Source: Vibrio furnissii CIP 102972 (GTDB lineage: Bacteria; Pseudomonadota; Gammaproteobacteria; Enterobacterales; Vibrionaceae). From it: 64,000 nt of DNA. This document shows positions 45,071-53,100 of the stretch, one piece after another. The notes beneath the pieces were generated by a model. The model searched no databases, was not told the DNA's origin, and saw nothing but the letters and a program-made list of their open reading frames with translations. Location: the NCBI RefSeq assembly GCF_000176175.1, contig NZ_ACZP01000014.1, positions 744,001-808,000 of the forward strand, written 5' to 3'. The position numbers and the translations under genes were made by a program. Numbering within the stretch: the first letter of the stretch is position 1; every line of letters begins with the position of its first letter.

Positions 45071-45398
45071 GCTTTAACCAAAGCCACGTGGTTCGTTAAA
45101 CCCAAAGCGCAACAAACCCCACCCAGCTAAACCCACACCCAACTAAACCAACAAACCCAATCTAACCCTCCTCCAAACATCAAATTCGAATTCCGTCTGT
45201 ATCCGCCTGTATTGAACGAAACTTTTTTTCAGGTAATTGCATTTCCGTTTTTATTTATTCATGCCTCTAATCGCCAGTTTGGTGCCTTAAAATGGCGATT
45301 TTGGGGTGTTTTAACTGACTGTTTTTCAAGGAGTTGTTTTTCTTGAGAACTTAAGCCCACATGGTAGTCTGCGCACTCCACAGGCTTAGGGGCGAAAC
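45071..45398. other. A+T-rich leader region of qnr
   Basis: Includes a C/A-rich tract around 45100-45175 and no gene. No LexA box that I trust. Confidence 0.4.
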
Positions 45399-46055
45399 AT
45401 GAAATTAAACCATCACACTTACCAACACACCGATTTCTCAAATCGGGATTTGTCGAATTTAGTTTTCAACGATTGTTGCTTCTATCAATGCAACTTTAGC
45501 CGTGCCGACATGCGTGATTCCAAATTCATCAATTGCAGCTTTATTGAGAAAAGCGATGTGGAAGGATGTAATTTTGCGTATGCCGATCTCAGAGATGCAT
45601 CTTTTCAACACTGCCGATTGGCGATGGCTCATTTCAGCGGGGCGGACTGTTTTGGAATTGAACTGAGAGATTGTGATTTGAAAGGTGCCAATTTTTCTCG
45701 CGCCCGCTTTGTTAATCAGGTCTCGAATAAAATGTTTTTTTGTTCCGCGTACATCACGGGATGTAATTTATCCTATGCCAACTTGGAGCGGCAGTGCCTC
45801 GAAAAATGTGATCTGTTTGAAAATCGCTGGATTGGCGCCAACTTGCACGGGGTTTCTTTTAAAGAGTCTGATTTAAGCCGGGGTTCATTTTCAGAGGACT
45901 GCTGGGAACAAGCGCGTTTCCAAGGCTGTGACTTAACCCATATTGAACTGACCGGGTTGGATCCCCGCAGAGTGGATTTAACGGGGGTAAAAATTTGCGA
46001 TTGGCAGCAAGAACAACTGCTAGAGAAGCTGGGTGTGATTGTGGTTCCTGACTAA
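45399..46055 (+). CDS. qnr: Qnr-family pentapeptide repeat protein (quinolone protection)
   Basis: A 218-residue right-handed beta-helix protein made of pentapeptide repeats (A/C/S-D/N-L/F-x-x), such as CNFSRADMRDSKFINCSF, with the Qnr-typical ending LDPRRVDLTGVKICDWQQ followed by the dimer helix and final VIVVPD. By eye it is nearest to QnrVC/QnrA types. Qnr dimers mimic B-form DNA and protect gyrase and topoisomerase IV from quinolones. A GGGGCG site precedes the ATG. It is not in an integron cassette (no attC seen). The gene is part of the accessory region between repeat copies C and D. Confidence 0.95.
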   Translation: MKLNHHTYQHTDFSNRDLSNLVFNDCCFYQCNFSRADMRDSKFINCSFIEKSDVEGCNFAYADLRDASFQHCRLAMAHFSGADCFGIELRDCDLKGANFSRARFVNQVSNKMFFCSAYITGCNLSYANLERQCLEKCDLFENRWIGANLHGVSFKESDLSRGSFSEDCWEQARFQGCDLTHIELTGLDPRRVDLTGVKICDWQQEQLLEKLGVIVVPD

Positions 46056-46151
46056 TTCAGCATCGTGGCTTTGCCTTCGAGGGGCTGCGTACCATTGATT
46101 TTTTTGGGGCGTTTGATTGGCACGCCGGTCTCAAACAAAGGGTGCTTCTGC

Positions 46152-47072
46152 CTAGTTGCTGTTATCTAAATTTGCTTGGTGCTGTAAGTGTTCAATAAAC
46201 ATTGGGATCTTTTTGGCCAAGTGTTTTCTGGACGCGTAAAAGGCATACAAAATCAAATCTTCAGGCTCATATTCCATGTTTACAATCTCCAGAGCGCCAG
46301 CATTTAACTCATGACGGCAGGACTCGGTTGGGAGTATTGCGAACCCCAAACCCGCCAATGCGCCTGATTTCGCGAGATAGCCACTATTAACTTTAAATGC
46401 AGACTGTACCTTTTGAGTGATCAGTTCACCTTTGGCGTTTTTGAAGACCCAAGGTGTGCCATTTAACGCGGTAAAGCTATTGATACACGGCACGTGTTTC
46501 AAATCGGTAATCTGAAAAGGTATGGGAGACGTCTGTAGGAGTTTGGGGGATGCCACAACAGCACTTGGCCAGCGCTTGATCTCTTTCGCTATCCAACGAT
46601 GGTCTTCAAGCTTTCCTCGATGAAAACTTAAGATGATGTCAAACCCATCTAGTAAATCCGCTTTCGGGCTAATGCTGGTATCGCAACATAATGAAATTGA
46701 GGGGTGCTGGGTACAAAAAGAAACCACAGCTTGGGCTAAGGCGGGTGAATCCGGCATGAGCACTCTCAGTTGCCCCATGACTTCATGCGACTGCTGCGTC
46801 ACTTCCTCAAGTGCATCATTTAGTTTGTCGAGCAATGGCTGCGTGCGTAAATAAAGGTGCTCTCCTGCATCCGTCGGAGCGATTCGGCGTGTGGTTCTGT
46901 CAAATAATCGCGTATCCAACCGTTCTTCCAGCAACGCGATATGGCGGCTCACATTGGATGTCGGCAAGCTGAGAAATTCCGCCGCTCGTTTAAAGCTGTT
47001 GTTCTCATACACACAGTGAAAACTCTTAAGCCACTGTTGGTCAATCTTATCAAGCATTGCCTTTAATCCCAT
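46152..47072 (-). CDS. LysR-family regulator, divergent from the second accD
   Basis: A 306-residue LysR protein: helix-turn-helix at ~25-45 (FKRAAEFLSLPTSNVSRHIA), then a CrgA-like effector domain. Starts at 47072 or 47057 (MLDKIDQQ); ribosome signals are weak for both. It is back-to-back with accD (92 bases), with inverted AGAACGT/ACGTTCT arms 41 bases apart in the gap. The likely role is to switch on the alternative accD when an ACC inhibitor or its consequence is sensed; inferred. Confidence 0.87.
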   Translation of the reverse strand: MGLKAMLDKIDQQWLKSFHCVYENNSFKRAAEFLSLPTSNVSRHIALLEERLDTRLFDRTTRRIAPTDAGEHLYLRTQPLLDKLNDALEEVTQQSHEVMGQLRVLMPDSPALAQAVVSFCTQHPSISLCCDTSISPKADLLDGFDIILSFHRGKLEDHRWIAKEIKRWPSAVVASPKLLQTSPIPFQITDLKHVPCINSFTALNGTPWVFKNAKGELITQKVQSAFKVNSGYLAKSGALAGLGFAILPTESCRHELNAGALEIVNMEYEPEDLILYAFYASRKHLAKKIPMFIEHLQHQANLDNSN

Positions 47073-47094
47073 TATCTTGGTTTATCAAACCCAT

Positions 47095-47149
47095 AGAACG
47101 TACTTTATTACCAGAAATAGGCTTATACAATACTCCTCATGAACGTTCT
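47095..47149. promoter_or_regulatory. Inverted arms in the LysR/accD gap
   Basis: AGAACGT (47095-47101) and ACGTTCT (47143-47149) are exact inverted copies flanking a TATACAAT -10-like stretch. Possible LysR binding half-sites. Confidence 0.4.
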
Positions 47150-47164
47150 TTGGAGAAATGACCG

Positions 47165-48031
47165 ATGAGTTGGTTAGAAAGACTATTTGATAAGCAGAAT
47201 ATTATCAGTACACGTAAAGCGATGATTCCTGAGGGGATATGGGTGAAATGCCCTGCCTGTGCCCAACCGCTGTACCGCATCGCACTTGAGGAGAATCTGT
47301 CTGTGTGTCCAAAATGCGATCACCATATGAGGATGGCAGCACGCCACCGTTTAGACCGCTTTTTAGACAAAGGAGAGCGAGTCGAAATTGCCAGTGAACA
47401 TGAGCCGAAAGATGTGCTGAATTTTAGGGATCTGAAACGCTACAAGGAGCGTCTGGCTCTCGCCCAGAAAAGTACGGGAGAAAAAGATGCCTTGGTTGCG
47501 ATGAGAGGAACACTGATGGGCTTACCGATTGTTGCTTGCGCATTTGAGTTCTCTTTTATGGCAGGCTCAATGGGTTCAGTGGTCGGTGCTCGTTTTGTTC
47601 GGGCAGTGGAAGAGGCGATTGATGCACATTGTGGGTTTGTGTGCTTTTCGGCCAGCGGCGGCGCTCGTATGCAAGAATCGTTGATGTCGTTAATGCAAAT
47701 GTCAAAAACCAGCGCTGCGTTACATCGTTTGTCTAGTCGAGGCTTGCCTTATATTTCTGTTTTAACCGATCAAACATTGGGTGGCGTCTCTGCAAGTCTA
47801 GCCATGCTAGGAGATATTAACATTGGCGAGCCGAAGGCCATTATCGGCTTTGCTGGACGTCGTGTGATAGAACAAACTGTTCGAGAGAAATTGCCAGAGG
47901 ACTTTCAGCGAAGTGAGTTCCTCTTAGAGCATGGCGCGATAGACATGATTGTGGATAGGCGTGAGATGCGCAAACGAGTGGGCGGACTCATTGCAAAAAT
48001 GACCCATACAACGACGCCACTCGATGGATAG
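47165..48031 (+). CDS. accD: Acetyl-CoA carboxylase carboxyltransferase beta subunit, probable inhibitor-resistant paralogue
   Basis: A 288-residue AccD close to the E. coli enzyme: zinc ribbon with Cys29/Cys32 (KCPAC) and Cys48/Cys51 ([10 protein letters not shown]), [23 protein letters not shown] and [18 protein letters not shown]. It pairs with AccA to move carboxyl from biotin to acetyl-CoA. At the E. coli Met203 position the sequence is TDQTLGG (Leu205; codon 47777-47779), not TDPTMGG. It ends shortly after the catalytic core and lacks the long acidic tail of housekeeping AccD. No accA, folC or truA neighbours are seen, so it is probably a second copy. Its place beside a LysR gene and qnr suggests target replacement against an ACC antibiotic such as andrimid. 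Confidence 0.9.
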   Translation: MSWLERLFDKQNIISTRKAMIPEGIWVKCPACAQPLYRIALEENLSVCPKCDHHMRMAARHRLDRFLDKGERVEIASEHEPKDVLNFRDLKRYKERLALAQKSTGEKDALVAMRGTLMGLPIVACAFEFSFMAGSMGSVVGARFVRAVEEAIDAHCGFVCFSASGGARMQESLMSLMQMSKTSAALHRLSSRGLPYISVLTDQTLGGVSASLAMLGDINIGEPKAIIGFAGRRVIEQTVREKLPEDFQRSEFLLEHGAIDMIVDRREMRKRVGGLIAKMTHTTTPLDG

Positions 48032-48059
48032 CGTCAAGGTTATCGAAGCCTGATTGTGT

Positions 48060-48235
48060 GGTTTTAAAGAGGGCGTAAATTGTTTCTGTCCCATTACGAT
48101 TCAACGTCAGATTAGCGAATAGAATCAACAGAACGAAGATTCACTTCAGATAAGCGGTCACTCAAAACCGTCCCGGCCAGCGAGTGTGAAGCCAAAGGCA
48201 CTTTCTGGATACGCTTTGTGGGCAGGTCGTTAGAC
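48060..48235 (+). repeat. Dispersed hairpin repeat, copy D (rearranged)
   Basis: Carries AGAGGGCGTAAATTGTTTCT (as copy B) and then AAAACCGTCCCGG...GGCACTTTCTGGATAC (as copy C), so the parts are in mixed orientation. The CTCTTTG hairpin is damaged here. Confidence 0.6.
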
Positions 48236-48353
48236 CTATATTTCTCATGCAATGATTCATGTAGTTCCATCAAATGTGTTCATGATGATTTGTAAACTCT
48301 GCCAATGTATACTCGCCTGTCTAGTTACGAGTATTGGGTTTGGAGACAGAAGT

Positions 48354-48983
48354 TTGGTTGATTCTTATGCGTATGAAAATGTTGGTGAGTTTGCCAAAGC
48401 TTTAGGGCATGAAAAGCGGTTACTCATCATTGAGCTACTGAGTAGCCATGAACGTTGTGTTGAAGACTTAGCCACCGCGATGGGAATTGGCGTGAAATCA
48501 GTTTCTGCCCACCTTAAGGTCATGAGAACTCAGGGAATCCTAACGACACGGAAAGAAGGTCTTCGAGTTTATTATCGACTACGTAACGACAATATATTGA
48601 AATTATTTCAGTCTTTATGGGAAGTGGCATTATCCAATAAAGATATCACTCCTTTAGACAAAAATAGTGATTTTTGCCTGACACTCAAAGACTTACTTGC
48701 TGCATTAGAGTCAAAGAAAACGGTGTTATTGGATGTCCGTGAATCCGATATGTACGAAGAAGGCCATATACCTAGTGCAATTTCTATCCCTGTTGATGAA
48801 CTGACACAATGGGCCGAAAACTATGAAAATTCAGATGAGATGATCATCGTTTATTGTGAAGGCTACTATTGTATCCAAGCCATTGATGCGACAAATTTCC
48901 TGAAGGAAAAAGGGCTGAACGTAAAAATGTATCGCAATGGCCTAGATGAATGGGCTGCGTCAGGGTTTGATGTTGCGAAGTAA
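48354..48983 (+). CDS. ArsR regulator fused to a rhodanese domain
   Basis: About 209 residues: an ArsR winged helix (~8-90, MGIGVKSVSAHLKVMRTQG) and a rhodanese domain (~115-205) with active loop YCEGYYC. TTG at 48354 fits because GGAGACAGA lies eight bases upstream; an ATG frame reaches 48252 but adds a Cys/Ile-rich segment unlike the family. Cys35 in the second helix and Cys108 between domains may form the sulfur-reactive pair used by persulfide sensors such as BigR/SqrR. First gene of the redox cluster, which it probably controls. Confidence 0.85.
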   Translation: MVDSYAYENVGEFAKALGHEKRLLIIELLSSHERCVEDLATAMGIGVKSVSAHLKVMRTQGILTTRKEGLRVYYRLRNDNILKLFQSLWEVALSNKDITPLDKNSDFCLTLKDLLAALESKKTVLLDVRESDMYEEGHIPSAISIPVDELTQWAENYENSDEMIIVYCEGYYCIQAIDATNFLKEKGLNVKMYRNGLDEWAASGFDVAK

Positions 48984-49000
48984 TTCTAATAAATTCATTT

Positions 49001-49016
49001 ATAATCAATAGATTAT
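49001..49016. promoter_or_regulatory. Palindrome ATAATC-AATA-GATTAT between ArsR-rhodanese and lpd
   Basis: Perfect six-base arms, 18 bases past the regulator's stop, overlapping a TTTATAAT -10-like stretch. Possible ArsR operator for the lpd promoter. Confidence 0.45.
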
Positions 49017-49113
49017 ATCCTTATCTTATCTGCTTTTCCCGATCTACAAGAAGACAAAGGCAATTGCGAGAATGTCTCTTTTGCCTTATCCATTATCAGC
49101 AAATTCGCATAAT

Positions 49114-49129
49114 TCTAAAAATCATTAGA
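49114..49129. promoter_or_regulatory. Shared operator candidate, site 1 (TCTAA-N6-TTAGA)
   Basis: TCTAA-AAATCA-TTAGA, 107 bases before lpd. The same pattern is present at 49199 and 50857. Confidence 0.55.
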
Positions 49130-49198
49130 TTACTAGAATAACATTGATCAGAAGCAACTTTCGTTTCCTTCCTTATGCTAGTCTCACGGTTAGTTAAT

Positions 49199-49214
49199 TC
49201 TTAAAATCTTTAGA
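49199..49214. promoter_or_regulatory. Shared operator candidate, site 2
   Basis: TCTTA-AAATCT-TTAGA, flanked by ATT/AAT so that ATTCT-N10-AGAAT is perfect. It is 22 bases before the lpd start. Confidence 0.55.
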
Positions 49215-49236
49215 ATATTAGATATAGAGGCTTGTT

Positions 49237-50631
49237 ATGAAAACTGACATTTTAGTGATCGGTGGTGGTCCTGGTGGTCATGTCGCGGCAATTAAAGCAG
49301 TTGAATTTGGCGCGAAAGCTATCGTTGTTGAGAAATACAAACTCGGTGGTACTTGTTTACACCAAGGTTGTATCCCAACGAAAACACTATTGCATACGAC
49401 AGATGTGCTTCATGAGATTAAGCATGCTGCAGAACTTGGTATCAACGTTGGTGCCGCTTCAGTCGATATGGAGCAACTACAAAAGCGTAAACGTCACATT
49501 CTTGATACGATCACGAATGGCGTTAATGGGTTAGTTGAAAGCAAGAATGTAGAAGTGTTATACGGCAATGCTGAAATCATCTCTGACCATAAAGCAAAAG
49601 TGATTGCAGTTGATGGTACTGAACAAGAGATCGAATTCGACAAGCTTGTATTGGCGACTGGCTCTGTTCCTACCATGATTAATCTCCCTGGTTCTGATTT
49701 ACCTGAAGTGATTACTAGTAACGAAGCGTTATCTTTAACTGAAGTGCCAGAAGAATTCGTCATCATCGGTGGTGGGGTAATTGGTGTTGAGTTTGCTCAG
49801 TTGATGACTCGTCTTGGTTCTAAAGTATCCATCATCGAAGCACACTACAAAATTCTGTCTCATATGGATGACGAATTATCTGAACAGCTTGCTCAAGCTT
49901 TGATTGCAGAAGGTGTTGATATCCGTGTGAACGCTAAAGTCTCTGCAATTGAGAAACAAGACAAAGGCGTGAAAGTATTCTTCGAAACTCAAAATGGACG
50001 GGAATCGTTATCAGCTTCTACCGTATTAATGTCTGTTGGCCGTAAACCACTTTTAACTGGTTTTGGTCTTGAAAATACGGGTGTTGTCGTGGAGAAAGGT
50101 GCTATCGCTGTGAATGAGTACATGCAAACAAATGTGCCTCATATCTACGCATTAGGTGACTGTACTGGTGGTTACATGCTCGCTCACGTTGCTATGGAGC
50201 AAGGCGTCGTTGCTGCGAAGAATATGGTGACAGGTAGCAAAGTTGCCTTTGACGGTTCTACAACGCCTGCTTGTGTTTATACAAGCCCTGAATTTGCGAG
50301 TGTTGGTTTGTCTGAAAGAGCGGCTAAAGAAGCCGTTGGCGACATTAAACTGGGCAAATCTGATTTAGCAGGGAATGCAAAAACGATGATCGTTCAACAG
50401 CACGGTACTGTTAAGTTTGTTGTTGATGCAAAAACTGAAAAAGTATTAGGCATGCACATCCTTGGTCCACGTGCGAGCGATATGATTCACGAAGGCGCAC
50501 TGGCTATTAAGATGGGTGCGACGATTGAAGATATTATCTCAACGATTCATGGCCATCCAACCATTGCTGAAGGGGTTCATGAGGCGGCGGAAGATGTATT
50601 TGGTCATGCGATTTATAAAGTCTATCCATAA
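49237..50631 (+). CDS. Orphan dihydrolipoamide dehydrogenase-like disulfide reductase
   Basis: A 464-residue FAD/NAD disulfide oxidoreductase. FAD loop IGGGPGGHVAA; redox pair Cys40/Cys45 in GGTCLHQGCIPTK; NAD loop VIIGGGVIGVEFA (~174-186); second FAD motif YALGDCTGGYMLAHVA; C-terminal His-Glu dyad in HGHPTIAEGVHEAAED. It has all residues for lipoamide dehydrogenase, but no E1/E2 subunit genes are present, so it probably serves another disulfide in this thiol-redox cluster. GAGG lies before the ATG. Terminator follows. Confidence 0.9.
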   Translation: MKTDILVIGGGPGGHVAAIKAVEFGAKAIVVEKYKLGGTCLHQGCIPTKTLLHTTDVLHEIKHAAELGINVGAASVDMEQLQKRKRHILDTITNGVNGLVESKNVEVLYGNAEIISDHKAKVIAVDGTEQEIEFDKLVLATGSVPTMINLPGSDLPEVITSNEALSLTEVPEEFVIIGGGVIGVEFAQLMTRLGSKVSIIEAHYKILSHMDDELSEQLAQALIAEGVDIRVNAKVSAIEKQDKGVKVFFETQNGRESLSASTVLMSVGRKPLLTGFGLENTGVVVEKGAIAVNEYMQTNVPHIYALGDCTGGYMLAHVAMEQGVVAAKNMVTGSKVAFDGSTTPACVYTSPEFASVGLSERAAKEAVGDIKLGKSDLAGNAKTMIVQQHGTVKFVVDAKTEKVLGMHILGPRASDMIHEGALAIKMGATIEDIISTIHGHPTIAEGVHEAAEDVFGHAIYKVYP

Positions 50632-50644
50632 TTGATTTGTTGAT

Positions 50645-50672
50645 AGGGCTATCCATTTGGGTAGCCCTTTTG
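50645..50672 (+). terminator. Terminator after lpd-like gene
   Basis: Arms AGGGCTA and TAGCCCT followed by TTTTGT. Confidence 0.8.
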
Positions 50673-50856
50673 TCTCTGTGTTGGGCCAATGATTGCTGCT
50701 CTGAGACTTGTCGTGATCAACGCTCGTGTTTTTGTAAAGACGCTGGAGCCTCGCGTAGGGGGCGTTGTTCATCGATTGAATCAGCAAGCGATTCAATCAA
50801 TAAAAAGCACGATACATTTTCCATTTCAATACATTTTCTATTCTCCAATCCTGTAA
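50673..50856. other. Gene-free stretch with a 9-bp hairpin
   Basis: A G+C-richer patch (about 50680-50770) with CAACGC/GCGTTG inverted ends, then a perfect hairpin GATTGAATC/GATTCAATC at 50774-50798 with a 7-base loop. No gene with a ribosome site is seen. It might be a remnant of an inserted element. Confidence 0.4.
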
Positions 50857-50872
50857 TCTAAAAAGTTTTAGA
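50857..50872. promoter_or_regulatory. Shared operator candidate, site 3
   Basis: TCTAAAA-AG-TTTTAGA, a perfect palindrome and the best match to the TCTAA-N6-TTAGA pattern, 182 bases before the MFS gene. Confidence 0.6.
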
Positions 50873-50990
50873 ATACTATCTCGTCATCTATTCATCTATA
50901 ATTTATTTAAAATCAATGAATTATGTTGGAGTGGCTTTTGCTGAGCATTCATTTTTCTCTTAATTATGGAACGGTCATTCTTTAAATCCG

Positions 50991-51037
50991 TTGACAGAAA
51001 AATTTGTTGATCATAACTTGTAGATCAATCGTTCTGT
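50991..51037 (+). promoter_or_regulatory. Promoter of the MFS-trxB operon covered by a nested palindrome
   Basis: -35 TTGACA (50991-50996), 17-base spacer and -10 TAACTT (51014-51019). Outer arms ACAGAA/TTCTGT (50994-50999, 51032-51037) enclose inner arms TTGATC/GATCAA (51007-51012, 51023-51028). The inner palindrome covers the -10 region, as expected for a repressor site. Confidence 0.6.
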
Positions 51038-51053
51038 AATTAGGGTTTTATTT

Positions 51054-52238
51054 ATGCCTGTTGCTTTATATGCACTCGCAGCAGCTGCGTTCGGGATTGG
51101 TATGGCAGAATTTGTAGTCGTGGGTATTTTGCCCGTGATTGCAGGTGACATGAATGTCGATATTCCGACGGCTGGACAACTTGTTTCTTACTACGCGTTA
51201 GGTGTTGCGGTTGCCGCGCCGATTTTAACTGCACTTTCGAGCAAATATGACCGCAGAAAATTAACTGTTGGGTTGATGCTTCTGTTTGCACTGGCAAACC
51301 TGTTAACGACTCTTGCGCCAAGCTATTCGTTGCTTCTTTTCGGTCGTGTTTTAGCCGGTGTGGTTCAAGGCGTTTTTTATTCCATTGCAACAGTGATTGC
51401 TGCGGATTTAGTGTCTAAAGATAAGTCTGGTCGCGCTATTGGTATTGTCTTTTCTGGTATGACTGTCGCGATTGTTTCTGGTGTTCCAGCAGGGGCATTT
51501 ATTACTGAATGGCTCAACTGGCGTGCGGCATTTGCGCTCATCAGTGTGCTGGGTTTTGTGAGTATGGTTTCACTTTGGTTCTTGTTACCCGCAAACCTTA
51601 AGCGCCCTAAACCGGCAAGTGTATTCAAACAACTTTCTGTTATCGGTGTTCCAAGAATGCTATTGGTGTTCCTGATCACGGGGATAGGCTATGGCGGTTC
51701 ATTTATCGCGTATACCTACCTGTCAGAAATCCTTGGGAAAATTACCGGATTCTCAACATCAGCAATCGGCACCATTCTAATTTTCTACGGTATCGCAGTT
51801 GTATTTGGCAATACTTATGCGGCGAAATGGGCGGATAAACAAGGTCCGTTGAAAGCATCCGCAGGCATTTTCATTTCGTTAGCTTTGACACTGCTTCTGT
51901 TTGGCTTCGTTGCAACTAACAAATACTACGTTATCCCGTTAGTGATGATTTGGGGCGCTGCGGCATTTGGTAGTGTACCGGTTCTTCAGCTGTATGTTGT
52001 TCAGCAAGCCGAAAAGCACTTTCCACAAGCGATTGATGCTTCATCGAGTATGAATATTGCTGCGTTTAACCTTGGTATTGCTGTTGGCGCTTCGGTTGGT
52101 GGCTTGGTGGTTACGAAATATGGCTTATTGGCAACGGCACCCGCTGCTGCGGTTGTGGTCGCTATCAGTGTACTGTTGATTGTTTACAGCGGTGTACTGG
52201 AATCCAAAGACAGCAAAAAGTTAGCAATACAAGACTGA
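51054..52238 (+). CDS. MFS efflux transporter, DHA1-like (AraJ/YdhP type)
   Basis: A 394-residue protein with twelve hydrophobic helices. Features of the DHA1 proton antiporters: GMAEFVVVGILPVIAGDM at the start, SSKYDRRKLTVG in loop 2-3 and GVVQGVFYSIATVIAADLV in helix 4-5. It should export a small toxic compound. First gene of a five-gene operon with OsmC, two thioredoxins and thioredoxin reductase, so its cargo is likely a thiol-reactive or disulfide compound, or a conjugate. The promoter and a palindromic operator lie directly upstream. Confidence 0.9.
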   Translation: MPVALYALAAAAFGIGMAEFVVVGILPVIAGDMNVDIPTAGQLVSYYALGVAVAAPILTALSSKYDRRKLTVGLMLLFALANLLTTLAPSYSLLLFGRVLAGVVQGVFYSIATVIAADLVSKDKSGRAIGIVFSGMTVAIVSGVPAGAFITEWLNWRAAFALISVLGFVSMVSLWFLLPANLKRPKPASVFKQLSVIGVPRMLLVFLITGIGYGGSFIAYTYLSEILGKITGFSTSAIGTILIFYGIAVVFGNTYAAKWADKQGPLKASAGIFISLALTLLLFGFVATNKYYVIPLVMIWGAAAFGSVPVLQLYVVQQAEKHFPQAIDASSSMNIAAFNLGIAVGASVGGLVVTKYGLLATAPAAAVVVAISVLLIVYSGVLESKDSKKLAIQD

Positions 52239-52278
52239 GTCAATTCAAATTTTTAGACACATATCGTGAGGAGAAATC

Positions 52279-52707
52279 ATGGATATTAAATTAGACCTAT
52301 CTTGGCAAGGTGGTATGAAAGGTTCAGGTTTGATCGAGAGTGAAGGCCTGTCGACTAAAATCAGTATTCCTGCTGTCTACGGTGGTTTGGGTGAATACAG
52401 CAATCCAAAAGAGCTGTATGTGTCGTCAACCGCTGCGTGCTTTCTTTCGACCTTAATTGCAATTTCTGACAACAAAAAGCTTCCTCTGGACGCGATGAAA
52501 GTGGAGACCACTGCTCAGGAAGATGGCGATCATTTCGCCATTCATCACCTCGCGAATATTGTATTGTCAAAAGCGGCAACACAAGACGACGTTGCTAAGG
52601 CAACTGAGTACACCGCAAAGGCTGACAAAATTTGTCTGATCGGAAACCTTGCACGCAAAGCGGGTGTAGAAGTGACCGCACAAGCGAACGTCACTTTCGC
52701 TGAATAA
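52279..52707 (+). CDS. OsmC/Ohr-family thiol peroxidase
   Basis: A 142-residue OsmC-fold protein with the two conserved cysteines: Cys54 (STAACFLST) and Cys119 (DKICLIGN). Family members reduce organic hydroperoxides, usually recharged by lipoylated protein and lipoamide dehydrogenase; an orphan Lpd is encoded 1.6 kb upstream, which may be significant. GTGAGGAG precedes the ATG. The gene is 40 bases after the MFS stop and 11 before a thioredoxin gene. Confidence 0.9.
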   Translation: MDIKLDLSWQGGMKGSGLIESEGLSTKISIPAVYGGLGEYSNPKELYVSSTAACFLSTLIAISDNKKLPLDAMKVETTAQEDGDHFAIHHLANIVLSKAATQDDVAKATEYTAKADKICLIGNLARKAGVEVTAQANVTFAE

Positions 52708-52718
52708 GCGAAGTACGC

Positions 52719-53042
52719 ATGCCGGTTTTAGACGCGAATACTAAGCGATTTAATCAGGTCGTTAAGCAGAAACAGGGAGTTTCCCTGTTTCGGTTCTGGG
52801 CAAGTTGGTGTCCGCCTTGTCGGATGATGACGCGGGTCTATCAACAAACAGAAAAGAAACTTAGTGATAAAGCTGAATTTTACGATGTGAACGTTGACAG
52901 ACATCAGGAACTCTCTGAACGGTGTCGTATCAGAAGTATCCCAACGATTGTCATCTACAAGCATGGTAAAGAAGTAAAAAGAATCGACGGTGTGATTCTG
53001 GCTGATGACCTTCAGCGTCAGGTTGAAAAATATCTCAAGTAA
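52719..53042 (+). CDS. Thioredoxin-like protein with WCPPC site
   Basis: A 107-residue thioredoxin fold: active site SWCPPC (Cys31/Cys34) instead of the usual WCGPC, then cis-Pro in RSIPTIVIY. The CPPC pair is more typical of reductases facing a special disulfide. There is no signal peptide, so it works in the cytosol. Part of the operon with OsmC and thioredoxin reductase; the latter probably reduces it. Confidence 0.9.
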   Translation: MPVLDANTKRFNQVVKQKQGVSLFRFWASWCPPCRMMTRVYQQTEKKLSDKAEFYDVNVDRHQELSERCRIRSIPTIVIYKHGKEVKRIDGVILADDLQRQVEKYLK

Positions 53043-53100
53043 CACACCACTTTTATTCATGCGGCAAAGTCACGATTCAATGATGACTTTGCACGCCCAA

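Noticed and set aside
44883..45077. 64-residue ORF ending KALSGYSLCLQRVSGAL, with a similar one at 56123-56329
   Set aside because: Both are readings through the ATACTCTTTG hairpin of the dispersed repeat; no ribosome site and no coding character.
45190..45398. LexA (SOS) box upstream of qnr
   Set aside because: CTGT occurs several times (45197, 45206, 45318), but none has ACAG at the required 8-base spacing.
50718..50768. Integron attC-like site (CAACGC...GCGTTG)
   Set aside because: The inner arms lack the RYYYAAC/GTTRRRY cores, and no cassette array or integrase is present.
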